Below are positions 42,053 to 54,356 of a stretch of 64,000 nucleotides of DNA, in pieces. The notes under the pieces were generated by a model. It saw nothing but the letters and a program-made list of their open reading frames with translations. It was not told the origin of the DNA and did no database searches. Numbering within the stretch: the first letter of the stretch is position 1; the number at the start of each line of letters is the position of its first letter. The stretch is from the NCBI GenBank assembly GCA_002633025.1, contig NMRB01000002.1:441361-505360 (forward strand). The letters are read 5' to 3'. Origin of the DNA: Notospermus geniculatus. Taxonomy: Eukaryota; Nemertea; Pilidiophora; Heteronemertea; Lineidae. Made by a program: the position numbers and the translations under genes.

Positions 42053-45000
42053 GATAGGGAACCGAATCGAAGAACAATGAGCAGCGGTGAAAAGATTGTT
42101 TCTCGCAATGTTGCTAAGGACAGAATCATTTCAAAGTATCCCGAGGTACGTAACAGTTGCATACGAGTCATGCTAATTGCTGTCCACCACCGTCTACTAC
42201 CATCCTCCACTTTGATTATTTATCGTGAAGTTTCACTCTTATGCCATGAAATTGAAAAGAACGTTTTTAATGCTCTATTCACAGCCCTACTGTAATGAAG
42301 CCACAGAATACCACAAAATAAGTTTCCATCATGCCGTACGGTCTGCTTGTGCTCAGGACAAGGCAAGCCTTGTTGGGTAAGAATCCTAGTTTCCACTGAT
42401 AGCTTGTACCATTTTTTTTCACGGAAGTTGCATTCACTACAGAAAATGATATGAAAAGTGATCAGGGCCATTATGAAGGGCCAAAATAGTATTTCTGTCC
42501 TTGGATCACGTGGAAAACAGTACAAAATTGAATTTCTCAATTGTTGAGTGAATGGGAATGTGATGCAAGGGTGGTCTTAATTAAGAACTTTTTCTTTCAG
42601 GGTCAAACTGTCTAAGGTTGTCCTTGTTGGCGATGTAGCAGTTGGGAAGACATGCCTTGTGAACAGGTATGTACTCAGCTCCACCTAGAAATAGTATAAC
42701 AATCCATGTTTTCAAAACTGTCTGATAAGCTTGCAATTTTTGACGTGAAACCATCGGATTTCGTCCGCTGAGAATGATTGGAATTCCTCTTCTGCTGATC
42801 GTTCATAGATGCATTTAAAATGGAAGAGAATGACCGTGTTCCTGTTGTCGATTACTCCAGGACAGCACAACCTGTCTTCAGTAGTCAGAACAATCAAATG
42901 AGGTTCAGCAAACCACAGAATAACCAGTCCAGTTTTAGTGAATCAGGGGGTACAGGCAATCCGAGTGCTCTGACCTATGTGAGGAATACTGATTCAGTGT
43001 ATGATGATCCTAGAAATGTCATACCACCAGCTGAGATAGTGGAGACGGGGAGGAATACTAGTGACGTAGATTATAAAGTACAATCACAACCAAATTATGT
43101 TGATTCAGGACATAGGCAATCAGTTGTCACTAGTTCTGGGCATTCACAGGCAGGAATTGATGCACGACTTACTGAATCTTTCTTGGCATATGCTAGGCAT
43201 ACCATGATGTATCAGAATACGAATCCTGGTCAAGACAACAGCAGGAACTCTGAACCTGTTTTAGATTATCAGAGGAATAACCAGCAAATGTATTCTGAGC
43301 CTGTTGATGCTCATCGTGTTGGTGCTGGAGATGTTAGACCAACTGTGGAATGTCCGAATAGTTCTCATGCTCTATATACTGGGAACATTCAGTCTAGTGC
43401 TATCAACACTGACCGAGTTGTAGATTACCCTTCTAGGGGCAACTCAAGGAATGTGGAGTCAGCTGTGAATGTTCAAGATGGAGAACATTCGGGGAATGAC
43501 CAGTCATTTGATGGGAACACTCAGCCTTGTCTTGGAAGCAAAGAGCCTGTTGCTAGAATTGTGCAGGGTGCACCAACTGGTGTTGAGAACTTGCAGCCCT
43601 CTGTTGAGACAACAGGTGCTCAGATTGGAACTGCCCAACTGGGGGCTGATCACTCTGGACAAACTGCTGAAAACTCGAGAGCAAGTGTCCCCAAGGCAGA
43701 GATTTCTGTCAGCAGCACAAGTGCCAATGTTGTGGACTCTGCAGCAGGTTTGAATGATGCATCTGTTGGAAATGCTCAGTTGGATGCTGAGAATGCCAAA
43801 GCAGATTCGAACGAATCGCAACCAAGTCAAAACCGCAACTTGGATACAGATATAAGTCACACAGAGCATGCTGCTCGCAATTCTGGAACTCCTTCTGGTG
43901 ATCTTGAAGATGGCATGCAGGCTGAAGCAGATGAATCGATGGATGAAGAGGCAGATGTCCCTGTCAAAAAGAGGAGGAGGACTCGCAGACCTAGAAAATC
44001 ACAACCGGTCTTTTTAGGAAGCCTTGAGCCAGAAGAAGTGAAACCAAAAAGAAAGAGGAAATCACGAAAGAGAGCTGGGAATCCTCGGGCAGCTAAGGGA
44101 GGTGCTGAGAGTGAACAGGCCGGTGAGGAGGGGGGAGAAAGGGTTGGCTCTGAAAAACAAACCGGAGGGGAAGCAGGGGGAAAAGGAGGTGCTGATGGGA
44201 AGAAGAGTATACTGCCACCGCTTCCTAATGGACGTAAAAAACATTCCATTCCTCTTTGGAGGAAGATTGAAATTTTGAATGAGTTTGATAAGAAGCCTGC
44301 AGGAATGTCAAGGCGAAGGTTTATCAAGGAGTTAGGGTTGAAGAACCGTAGCACTTTGTCGTCAATTTTGGGCAGCCGTGAGAAAATAATGACAGAGTAT
44401 CTTAACTCTACGTCTGATAAGCAACGTGACAGGAGACGCATGCGGAGTTTGAAGTATGATGATATTGAGGAGGTGATCACAAAATGGATGGATCAATGTA
44501 AAGTGAACAAACTACCCATTAACGGAATTGTGATACAGAAAAAAGCTGAGAGGCTTGCAAAAAAACTCGGACAAGTGGATTTTAAAGCTAGCAATGGCTG
44601 GCTGGACAGATTTAAGGCTCGTAATGCAGTGAATCTGAAGGAATTCAGTGGGAAGTTAGCTGATATGTCCAGTGCCGTGGACGAGCCGATTTATGAATGG
44701 AAGGAGTTGTGCCTACCTGTTCTGATCCGAGAATATGAAGCTAAAGACATTTTCGTCTGTTCAGGGGGTGGAGTTTTGTTTAGTCTGTTGCCTAATGAAA
44801 TTGCAGCAGCTCATGGTGAGCAGTGCTTGAAAGGTGAAAGTAGCAAGGAACGAATAACATTCTGTCCTTGTGTCAACATGGATGGATCAGAAAAGGAAGC
44901 TCTTCTGTTAGTTGGGAACTTTTCCCAAAATTCCACATATTCTTGGGGTGGAATTCTAGCTTCAGGATCTGTTCATGCAGAATTTAATGAAAACTCATGG

Positions 45001-48000
45001 ATGACGTCTGAATCATTCTACAGCTACGTGCTTTCTCTGGATTCCAAGATGCAACTGGATGATAGACACATCATTTTATTCACTGACGAGAGATATGCAA
45101 AACTTGAGGAGAAAAAGAATAAGGATTTAAAGAACGTTAGCCTTAAAACCATTCCATTGCACTTCAACCCGTTGAATCGTGGCGTTCTGAAATCGATCAA
45201 ATCGGAGTATCGCTACTGTCAGATGAAGAAGATACTGAATGACCTTGGCGATGACATGAAGGGAAAGGTTGCGGCCCTCACGGTGCAAGATGCAGCTAAG
45301 ATGCTGGAACAAGCTTGGAAGGAGGTGAGACATGTCTTTTGAGCTATTTCCTTCTGAACTTTGGTATCCCATCTAATGAAATAAGATGTACGGTACTTTG
45401 AGTCATGTCAGTAGGCTGCTGCTGAAAGCAAATTCTTTGTTATTGGGTGGGCAGAGGATTTGCTTTTTGCTCCTACAACCTCCTGGTCGTTGCTTATTTC
45501 TGGTATAATCCTGCCTTATTGGCGCTGTTTGAAAAATGACTTCATGTGACTTAACGTGTCTGAGCTACTCTCTTTACAGTTGAACAGCAGTACAATCCTA
45601 AATTGCTTCCTGGATGTGGGATTTGAGAAGAAGATTGATGAACCAGAGGAGAGCAAGGAGGCTATACTGGCATCTCTGGATGAGAAGAAGAAGGAAAAGA
45701 CACCAGATAACCGTCTCCATCTGTTCAAGAAGTTAAAGCAATACTACAAACTCCCCGAGAGCCTTCATTTTGAAGATTACTTGAATGCCGATGATGATTT
45801 AGCAACCTGTGATGAGAGGGTCCCAGAGCCGCCAGAAGAGGAGCTGACCCCCACAGTGGATATTTTGCTCCCTGAGACAAATCAGGAGCCAGAGAGGATT
45901 CAGCCTAGTGCTCCTCCACCGCCGGAGAGCCTGACACCCCAAGATGCTGTGGAAGCAATTGAAAAAGTCAGACGCTTCCTTCAGATTAATAATGCTTGGG
46001 GCGGTGTTCCCCCAGCGTTTTTCTTTAGCCTTGATACCATTGAACAGTATATCATTGACGAGCGCATGAGATCGACGTTTGGTGGTCAGCTGCCAAGTTC
46101 CAGCAGTTTGACTGCTAGCGTTGTCAATGCTGCTAACCTGTCCAGCATGTCTAACATGCCTCAAGGTGTCAATTTAGCCGGTGCTGGAAGCCCTCCCCCT
46201 CATCCACCCACACCTAGTACCCCGCATACCCCACACCCTCACATGGGCCAAAATCAAGGGCAAGGAATGGGTCAAGTTGGGCACATGCCGAATAATTCAG
46301 GTCATAATACCCCAATTCCGCCTACAAATACTGGTCACACGCACATGGCTTGTAATTTTGGACCCTTCCATGGAAACATGGGTCACCATCCGTTTGTAGG
46401 AAATGTTCCTATCGGTCACATTCCTGCCAATCCGTCGGGTCACATTGCAGGGAACACAGGACAGTGGACGGCCATTTACCAAAACCCAAATGATTTCAGT
46501 CCAAATTGACCATGAGACTGATTCATTGATGTTCGCAGTTGCCAAAATGTTACCCGTGACAGCAGAATGAGTCGGAATGCCCTGGAAAGAAGACCCAAGA
46601 TGATACCAGAGAACAATTACGGTAAATGGACCAAGTCAAATTTCACAATGGGCAGACAATCCTGAAATCAACAAACCGTTAGTGTCACCTTGGGTCTTCT
46701 TGTGAGGAGATTCTGACTCATTTTGCTGTCACNTATACTGGCATCTCTGGATGAGAAGAAGAAGGAAAAGACACCAGATAACCGTCTCCATCTGTTCAAG
46801 AAGTTAAAGCAATACTACAAACTCCCCGAGAGCCTTCATTTTGAAGATTACTTGAATGCCGATGATGATTTAGCAACCTGTGATGAGAGGGTCCCAGAGC
46901 CGCCAGAAGAGGAGCTGACCCCCACAGTGGATATTTTGCTCCCTGAGACAAATCAGGAGCCAGAGAGGATTCAGCCTAGTGCTCCTCCACCGCCGGAGAG
47001 CCTGACACCCCAAGATGCTGTGGAAGCAATTGAAAAAGTCAGACGCTTCCTTCAGATTAATAATGCTTGGGGCGGTGTTCCCCCAGCGTTTTTCTTTAGC
47101 CTTGATACCATTGAACAGTATATCATTGACGAGCGCATGAGATCGACGTTTGGTGGTCAGCTGCCAAGTTCCAGCAGTTTGACTGCTAGCGTTGTCAATG
47201 CTGCTAACCTGTCCAGCATGTCTAACATGCCTCAAGGTGTCAATTTAGCCGGTGCTGGAAGCCCTCCCCCTCATCCACCCACACCTAGTACCCCGCATAC
47301 CCCACACCCTCACATGGGCCAAAATCAAGGGCAAGGAATGGGTCAAGTTGGGCACATGCCGAATAATTCAGGTCATAACACCCCAATTCCGCCTACAAAT
47401 ACTGGTCACACGCACATGGCTTGTAATTTTGGACCCTTCCATGGAAACATGGGTCACCATCCGTTTGTAGGAAATGTTCCTATCGGTCACATTCCTGCCA
47501 ATCCGTCAGGTCACATTGCAGGGAACACAGGACAGTGGACGGCCATTTACCAAAACCCAAATGATTTCAGTCCAAATTGACCATGAGACTGATTCATTGA
47601 TGTTCGCAGTTGCCAAAATGTGACCCGTGACAGCAGAATGAGTCAGAATGCCCTGGAAAGAAGACCCAAGATGATACCAGATAACAATTACGGTATTACA
47701 GAAATGGACCATAGAGTCAAATTTCACAATGGGCAGACAATCCTGAAATCAACAAACCGTTAGTGTCACCTTGGGTCTTCTTCTGAGGAGATTCTGACTC
47801 ATTTTGCTGTCACGGGTCACAAATATGAAAGATGTTGCAATAATTTTCTACAGGTTGATAAAACTGTAAGTTTGGGTGTATACCTGCAGTTCATGCCCCT
47901 CGTCCATATTGATAATGTGGGTGACTTGGTTGAGTTTTTTTTTGAATAATGTTTACCGGTAATGTTGAATTTTGAATGTAGTTTGGATATTGTGTTACCA

Positions 48001-51000
48001 TGTTGTATAGACTTTGAAACAAGGTTGAGGAGTGTCTTTGGTTGTACCATAACTTGGTCTGAAAATAGAGTTGATTTAGACCACACATATGGTAGTTCAA
48101 ATGGTTCAAAGGGTGTGAATGAACTGACCAACATGAGACTGTGTATTTGACGTCTAGAGATTCTCCTTACATTGACTTGTATTTCCTGGTATTCGATATC
48201 TGCATGTAGATGGATTTCATACACGTACATTTATTTGGTTGTTGCTTGAAATATTTATGCGTCAAATACATTAACCTCAGTGCCTCAGAAACCACCATGA
48301 TGGAAAACTGCTATTGGATTTGGAAGTGCAATCTGGTGTGTATCAGATTTGGTCTAGACCACCACTGAATTTACCAGGAAATTGACTTTTGTGTTTTGTC
48401 TGGAGATTGGCTTCAAGTCAACCATGATTAATGTGCATGAGATGCAGACTATGAGAGACTGTGAGGTAACTATTGGCACTCCAAGCCTCTTTGGCTTGTG
48501 CCTTGAGGTCTGCAAATCAGCTTTGATACATGCTTACCTTGTGAATGAAAGAGGTGGGATCACATACTTTTAATCGGCTACATGTATGAGATCATAAGGT
48601 GTTCAAGTATGTTACATTTATGCTAGATTTCTCTGTAAGTCTGTTGTATGCGGTTTCTATTTATCAAGAGTTCTATACATTGCCTTTTATCAAGATCTTT
48701 TCCATGTACATGATCACTTCCACTTAACAAGTAAGAAGTATCTTTTTCACGGAACACTGCATGTAGGTTGCCTAGCTATTTGCTTTGCTTGCATTGTATG
48801 TTTTGTAACTCAATCTGTTTATATGGACTTATAAGAAGTGTCGAGTTCCAGTTGAATAAGGACTGGCATGATGATCTTCTCAGGAGTACCAGTATCTTGG
48901 ATATGACTCATGCTTGTGTCTGTTTATGCAATGGCTCTGTGATCTAATACTGTTGAATTCTGGAGATGTTTAAGACCAGAAAATGGTTGAATTTCACCTT
49001 AAATTTAGTTTGACATCTGGTACAAGCTGATGTCAGCTTAGTGTTGCCAAACAGAACTGGCCAAGGGAACACCATCTTGAAATATCAAGGTGTCTGGTCA
49101 CTCCCCCTTCCGACTGCGCTCCACTCTAGCATAGTCCTAAGGCGTAGCGATACTGACCCTTGGTGGTTAAACATGTGGGAACACTTGGTTGATGGACCTT
49201 CACTGCCACTCTAAATAACTGTAGTCTAGGCATCGCTGATGATTTGATTTCTTTATGCACCCATATTTGATGTCTGTTGATGAATGAATTTGATTTCTTT
49301 ATGCACCCATATTTGATGTCTGTTGATGAATGAATTTGATACGATGAGGTCATATCCACGGAATGTGTGGATTGATCCTTTTTTCATGCCCGGTAGTCGT
49401 TGCGGGAAATTGAGCAATTTTGTATGACAACAGTATGGGACATTTTATACTGTGTCCTCATACAGTTGTGGTTATGGGGGACACTTCTGTTGATTCTATA
49501 TATTGTTTATCTTTATCAAATGTATATGGGGACCTTGTGCTCGGTTTCAATGTTTTGTTTTGTTGTATTGTGAAACCCTGTAGAGATTTTTCTTATATAT
49601 CCAGCTTCATGAGGGAAGTCAAAGGCAAAGTTTGATGTTCCTTCAGTTGCCCAGTTAATTATGCACTAGAGAATACAGTTTGAGGGAACACGGTAGGATA
49701 CTTAAGCCCCGAGGGAACCTCCAATAGAGAGGTTGCACAGCGGCCCGACTCCGACTTCAGCTATGAGAATGAATTGCAGTCCGCCATGGACATCCTTGAT
49801 AAAAACGATTTGATAGAAGTTTTCAATTCGTCAAACACAAAAAATTGAAGGCAGAAAAATTTGGCCTTATAAATCGGAAATGCGGATAAATAATGAATAT
49901 TGAAGTCGTAATCCTAGTCATTACGACTTGAAACACAACTAGGCCTATAATATTTGTGATTTACGTGCACTTTCGATTACGAGTCAAAATTATTCTGCCA
50001 CAAAGTTATGGCATTTCATGATTTGCAAACGTCTATCAAATCGTTTTTATCAAGGATGTCTACAGCGGACTGCAATTCATTCTGGTAGTTGAAGCCGGAG
50101 TCGGAAAGCTGCGCAACCTCTCTAATATCAAATAGGCAGCCTGGGTGGAATTTAACCATTATAGGCCACCAGCTTCATTTGTTGTCCATGTCATGTGGGA
50201 CTGAAGTTCTCAATTGATAGAGTGGTCAACTCCTTCTAACAAGACAGGGCTCTGGTTTTCTTCTACCTGGTAGTAAAATAATGCTAAATTTTGCTGGTTG
50301 ACTGGGTTCACTAGGGACTGGCATCATTATAAGTTTGTTTTGCATTATATTTCATAGGTGCTTCACTTGGCTTTTCTAGCTGCTCTCAGTTACACCCAGA
50401 ACTGGCCACTACGACATGTATTTAGAGGATAAATAAAGTAAGGTGGTGCTGGAAAATTCTGCTTCTGTTTGCTATTTTGCTGTCTGTTTGTCTCGTTCCA
50501 CTTGGTCATTGCTGAAGAACAACAAATGAGGCTCAGTCAATGAAACACAGTGAGAGCCTATGATGAGATAGCCCACTAAGATGATGACTACTTCACCCTC
50601 TGCTTATTTCAAAGTCAGTTTACACCAGCCAAAGTGACACATGTATGCTTTCAGTGAGGCGTGGATCAAGATGGGTTCAGAAGACGGCCATTGCTCTTGA
50701 TTTATACCAGTACCTACTTTAATTCAGGCCTCTGCAAGTACTTATAAACTTGCCTCAATCACAAACACAGGGTGGCCATCTCTGTGTTGCCCTCATCACA
50801 TTAGATGGAGCATTTGCCCCATCCAGGCTTGGATAAGTGATTACTGGTACCAACATGTGCTACTACTAGTACTCAGAAGACAGCTATTGGTGCCTTTCAC
50901 CATGGTCAAAGTAGGAATAGACCAACTTGTCATGCTAGTGAATCCTGTGGGTGTTGGCACTGCACATGTAATGAACAGCTCCCTTCAACAGAGGACAGGG

Positions 51001-52634
51001 TATTTTATTTATTTTTCTGAAACACTAATGTACCGTAATTCGTTATTTTTTTATCCCTCAGATTTTGCCATGATGTATTTGACAAAGATTACAAAGCAAC
51101 AATAGGAGTTGACTTTGAAGTGGAGAAGTTCAGTATCCTGTCAATGCCATTTAACCTTCAAATGTGAGTATGAAGACTTTCATTTTCATGTTCTTTCTGA
51201 GACCAGAAGTATTGATTTGTCAGACTGATCATTTTTCATCAAGATTGCCACAACAAATTCCAGTGATAACCGACATGATTTGTGTTCTTTCAGTTGGGAC
51301 ACTGCTGGTCAAGAACGATTTAAATGTATTGCTGCTGCATATTACAGAGGAGCTCAAGGTAAGTGCTGGCTTCCTTTGAGTTGACTCTCCAAATTCCAAT
51401 AGGCCTAAAAGGGCTAAAACTGTAGAAGACATTAAAGTTTGGTGAAAAATATTCCCTCTTCGCTTCAGCTAAGAATGAATCTCAGGACCAACCATCCAAG
51501 GTCACTAATATCTTTGAGAACAATTTGTGAGCATCTTGCCTACATCAAAGGCCTGCTATTTGATCACTCTTGGTTTTCTGGGCATGTTTGTCCTTCTGAA
51601 GATCTGAAAGTTCTGTTTGTCCATTTCCAGCTGTGATAGCCACATTTGATATGAGTAACACATTTTCATTGGAGAACTGCCAGCGTTGGATGGAGGATGC
51701 TTGTGAGAATGCTTCAGAGCCCTTGAAGTTTCTTGTAGGATCAAAGAAGGATCTTATAGTAAGTTATTTACATGATCATCTCATACCTCACAACTCAAAC
51801 TGGTCAAAGGTAAAGAATATGAATAAAGCGTGCTATGGATGCTTTGAGATTCTTGCTCGATGGACAGATTGATATCCGTACATGTCGTCACAGCACTGAC
51901 CATACCTCCTACTTCAAAGTTCAGCACTACATCACCGAGCCCTTATCTGGCAATCTCCAATGTGCAGAATTCAATGATAAAAGGAATGGCAGGAAATATA
52001 TTCTAACTGCCCAATATTAGTAATATTCTGCAGTATTTCAGAGTTTTTCTTGATCATTTCAGTCAGAGGAGGTCTTCAACGAGGTGGACAACAGGGCAAA
52101 ACGGATCGCCAATGATCTTGGTGCAGAATACTGGCCCTGTTCGTCAAAAACTGGGGAGAATGTCCGAGACCTATTCTTCAGGATTGCAACGTTAACATTT
52201 GAGAACGCTGTTTTACAAGAATTAGACAAATCAAAGGCTTCTGTCACAATAGGAACACTGAGTATGTACAAATGGTTGATTTGCTTGGTGCTCATTGAAA
52301 TCAAATTGGACTTTGAAGAAATGCTAAGACATCATGCTCTATGAATAGAAGTGACCAGTTTTGGACTAAACCTTGAGTGTGTCCTGGATAGAGGTGTCCT
52401 CCTGGCACAGGTGTCTGCTAAGAATGGTTCCACTTTACTGTTTCCTGATCTATAGAGCCTGGATAATCAATGTTAACTAGCTGATAACTCCTTGATCTAT
52501 TGATGATCTATTGTTGATCTATTCTAAGCAGCTATTCATCGTCCATTTCTCCTCTTTCAGAGCTCGACAGGACCAACCCTGACAAATTCCAACGTTCACA
52601 TCATAGAGCCAAGTTTCCATGCTGTAACACTTAA
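42053..52634 (+). CDS. RAB34: Rab GTPase of the Rab34/Rab36 group
   Basis: A small GTPase; vertebrate Rab34 acts in membrane traffic at the Golgi and in building intracellular cilia. Exons (the first includes sequence before the ATG at 42077): 42053-42145, 42285-42376, 42601-42666, 51062-51163, 51294-51358, 51631-51758, 52063-52261 and 52561-52634, all in phase. Motifs: P-loop GDVAVGKTC, switch I YKATIGVDFE, WDTAGQERFKC, guanine-binding GSKKDL (for NKxD) and SSKTGEN, with C-terminal PCCNT for prenylation. The long N-terminal extension (AKDRIISKYP...SACAQDKASLVG) and FKCIAAAYYRGAQ are typical of Rab34/36. I favour Rab34 because of its RPL23A neighbour; a pre-duplication ancestor of both is possible. 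The frame is open upstream of the ATG to the acceptor at 42052, so a 5' exon may add residues. The third of these introns is 8.4 kb and contains a whole transposase-derived gene. AATAAA at 53641 probably ends the mRNA. Confidence 0.93.
42820..46509 (+). CDS. Domesticated Tigger/pogo-type transposase protein
   Basis: Two exons, 42820-45324 and 45580-46509, join in phase to about 1144 residues. Residues 1-380 are a low-complexity Asn/Ser/Gln-rich region; 385-430 hold basic nuclear-localisation or AT-hook-like runs (KKRRRTRRPRKS). A CENP-B-type helix-turn-helix (about 475-530, IPLWRKIEILNEF) and a second Tc5-type DNA-binding domain (about 550-605, ASNGWLDRFKARN) precede a DDE-type domain (about 630-855). 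The C-terminal 200 residues are Pro/His/Gly-rich. Two catalytic positions are lost: the usual NADETG reads VCSGGG (S648), and the PLDQG-type motif reads PLNRG (N786); only the middle Asp (D756, LFTDERYAK) remains. The frame is uninterrupted and an intron splits the conserved AW.E..tI.NCF segment. No terminal inverted repeats are seen. Together this indicates a host gene of the Jerky/TIGD/CENP-B kind, probably DNA-binding. A 5' non-coding exon is possible (acceptor GTTCATAG at 42808). Confidence 0.87.
46733..46733. other. Single-N contig junction
   Basis: One N joins two nearly identical 1.07-kb segments, 45663-46732 and 46734-47813. The few differences and a short indel fit unmerged overlapping contigs or alleles. 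Confidence 0.88.
46734..47580 (+). pseudogene. Duplicate of the last exon of the Tigger-derived gene
   Basis: The 5'-truncated repeat starts at codon AIL of exon 2 and continues to the same stop. The protein appears identical over the shared part. It is almost certainly an assembly duplicate of 45663-46509; no upstream exon exists for it. Confidence 0.85.
49243..49334. repeat. 46-bp unit repeated twice
   Basis: Two perfect head-to-tail copies of a unit beginning TTTGATTTCTTTATGCACCC and ending GATGAATGAA. Confidence 0.9.
49724..50125. mobile_element. Fold-back MITE in Rab34/36 intron
   Basis: Ends TAGAGAGGTTGC and GCAACCTCTCTA are inverted, with long inner matches (GACTCCGACTTCA; GAATTGCAGTCCGC; ATCCTTGATAAAAACGATTT) mirrored near 50040-50115. 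About 400 bp, non-coding. Confidence 0.85.
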
Positions 52635-53640
52635 GAAGAGACCTTGTCACAGATAACTTAAAGGAGTCCAGTTGACAAAATCTGACTTACTACCTAATAC
52701 ATGTACATGTATAAGAAAGTTCAAGCTGTTGGACAAAATCCAATGACTTGACACTTTCTGTCTGCACAAATCACAAGTTCTTGTACATGTACATTTCGTA
52801 AGATGGATCTGACATAATAATTGTTCCGTCCAAAGGAAAGTGGAATACACTGTGTCCATCCTGTTCATATTTTACAAAAAAATCATTGCCTTGTGTCCAT
52901 TTGGTGTTGTCAGTACATTTCTGTGCTGTTTTCTTACAGGTAATGTACTTTTTCGATAATGCTTTGATGAAATTGCTCATACCACTGTGTTTGACTTTGG
53001 AATGCCATTTTCCCACCTTTCCCAGTCCATAGATTTGACATTTTTCCGTCCAGAAGAATGAATACTCCTTTTCCCCATGAGATTGATTCAAATCAGGACA
53101 AACAAACTTCTTACTGACATTAGTACGGTACTTAAATTCAGTGCACGGTATATTAGTACTAAATCTTTCATAACAAATGCTGAACTTGTCAAAAGTTTTT
53201 CATGGTCATGTGATGGTGTACTGACCAATCACATGTTGCCATTTTCCTGGTGCATACTCTTGTCCAATTCCTCATGATCATGTGATGGTGTACTGGCCAA
53301 TCGTGTGTCTCCATTTTCCCCCTGATACCTTGTTTCAATCTCTACACGTCTCGGACACTTCATTTGGATGATGCCGGGAAAGATACAGCATTTTCATTAT
53401 CTGGTGTTCAGTAACTGGTAGACTTTTGTGTTGTAATTGTTAGTTAATAGTTTTGAGCAATGTCTTTAAAAGTCTGTCAATGTCTTCTCTTTTGCATCTT
53501 GAACCATGAGTTCATATTGCTCCGCCTTCGGACTACGCGGCCCTATCCTCTCGGTGGAGCGTTGTCCGGAGGAGAAGTGACTGCAAGCGATGCCTCTACT
53601 GGTGCTTCATAGTTGTATACAAAACGAACCTTTTCATTGT

Positions 53641-53646
53641 AATAAA
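53641..53646 (+). promoter_or_regulatory. Probable polyadenylation signal of the Rab34/36 gene
   Basis: AATAAA about 1.0 kb past the stop codon in an AT-rich context. Confidence 0.4.
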
Positions 53647-53669
53647 CCAAAATCGTTTTTGAAAAGAGA

Positions 53670-54230
53670 CTCTCCGTGTAACTTCCTTGATGCATCTGCC
53701 TTTACTCGACCGAGTTCGAGGATGAGTTCCGTACCTTCGAAACTCGACGTTTGAGGGAGGGAAAGTTGCGGAGCTGCGTTCAGTTCCGAACAGTTTCTTG
53801 TTGACTGCGGTGTCGAGGCCTACCGGGGGTCGGGCCGCGACCCGCCGGTGTCGTTGCAGGAATACTTTGGCCCTGCACCTTTGCGCGGTGGACGTTAGTT
53901 CATCAATCCATCAGGTATTTGGAGGACGCAGCTTCAAGCAGACGACCCTTCCTATCGCACTAGAACATACGTTTGTCTGGAGATTGACGTCTTGCCAACC
54001 CGTGAGGAGAGGAGCCCACCACGATGGCTACAGTCAAGAGGCGAACTAAAGACGAACAAACACAAGAGAGACCAATATTTTTCAAAGGGAAGAAATTTTA
54101 TTTGTTGAAATCTCCTTGGAGAATTATAAGGTCAATGAGAAGAGCATGCCGGCAAAATCGTTCTCAAGATAAAGACAGCTGCTAGAGTGATATCTTCCTG
54201 CATGTTGGATAACCGATGAAATTTGAAATC
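53670..54230. other. Intergenic; one short frame of doubtful status
   Basis: A 53-codon frame at 54024-54185 (MATVKRRTKDEQ...PIFFKGKKFYLLKSPW) has codable character but no family match. Nothing else is supported. Confidence 0.25.
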
Positions 54231-54356
54231 ATTTTATTTTTGATACAATATAGCCAAATAAGCACATTTCTATCGGTGAAATCTTCGTCTCCAAGTCCGT
54301 CAAAGCATTGTTTCTACCGTTTTCTACTCTGACAGAGTAGCGATACGTGTATTTCT

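Larger units (their letters stand above)
47814..51061. other. Rest of the large Rab34/36 intron
   Basis: Apart from the nested gene's probable 3' UTR, a 46-bp tandem duplication (49243-49334) and a fold-back element (49724-50125), I see no exon here. Confidence 0.5.

Noticed and set aside
41735-42077. Coding exons upstream of Rab34/36
   Set aside because: Poly-G/C and CACCAC tracts create short frames, but none shows a start, donor and homology together.
43857-44480. 207-residue minus-strand frame
   Set aside because: Shadow of the Tigger-derived coding exon on the opposite strand; codon pattern and protein homology belong to the plus strand.
46734-47580. Independent tandem gene copy
   Set aside because: It begins mid-exon at a single N and is nearly identical to the preceding copy, so an assembly duplicate is simpler.
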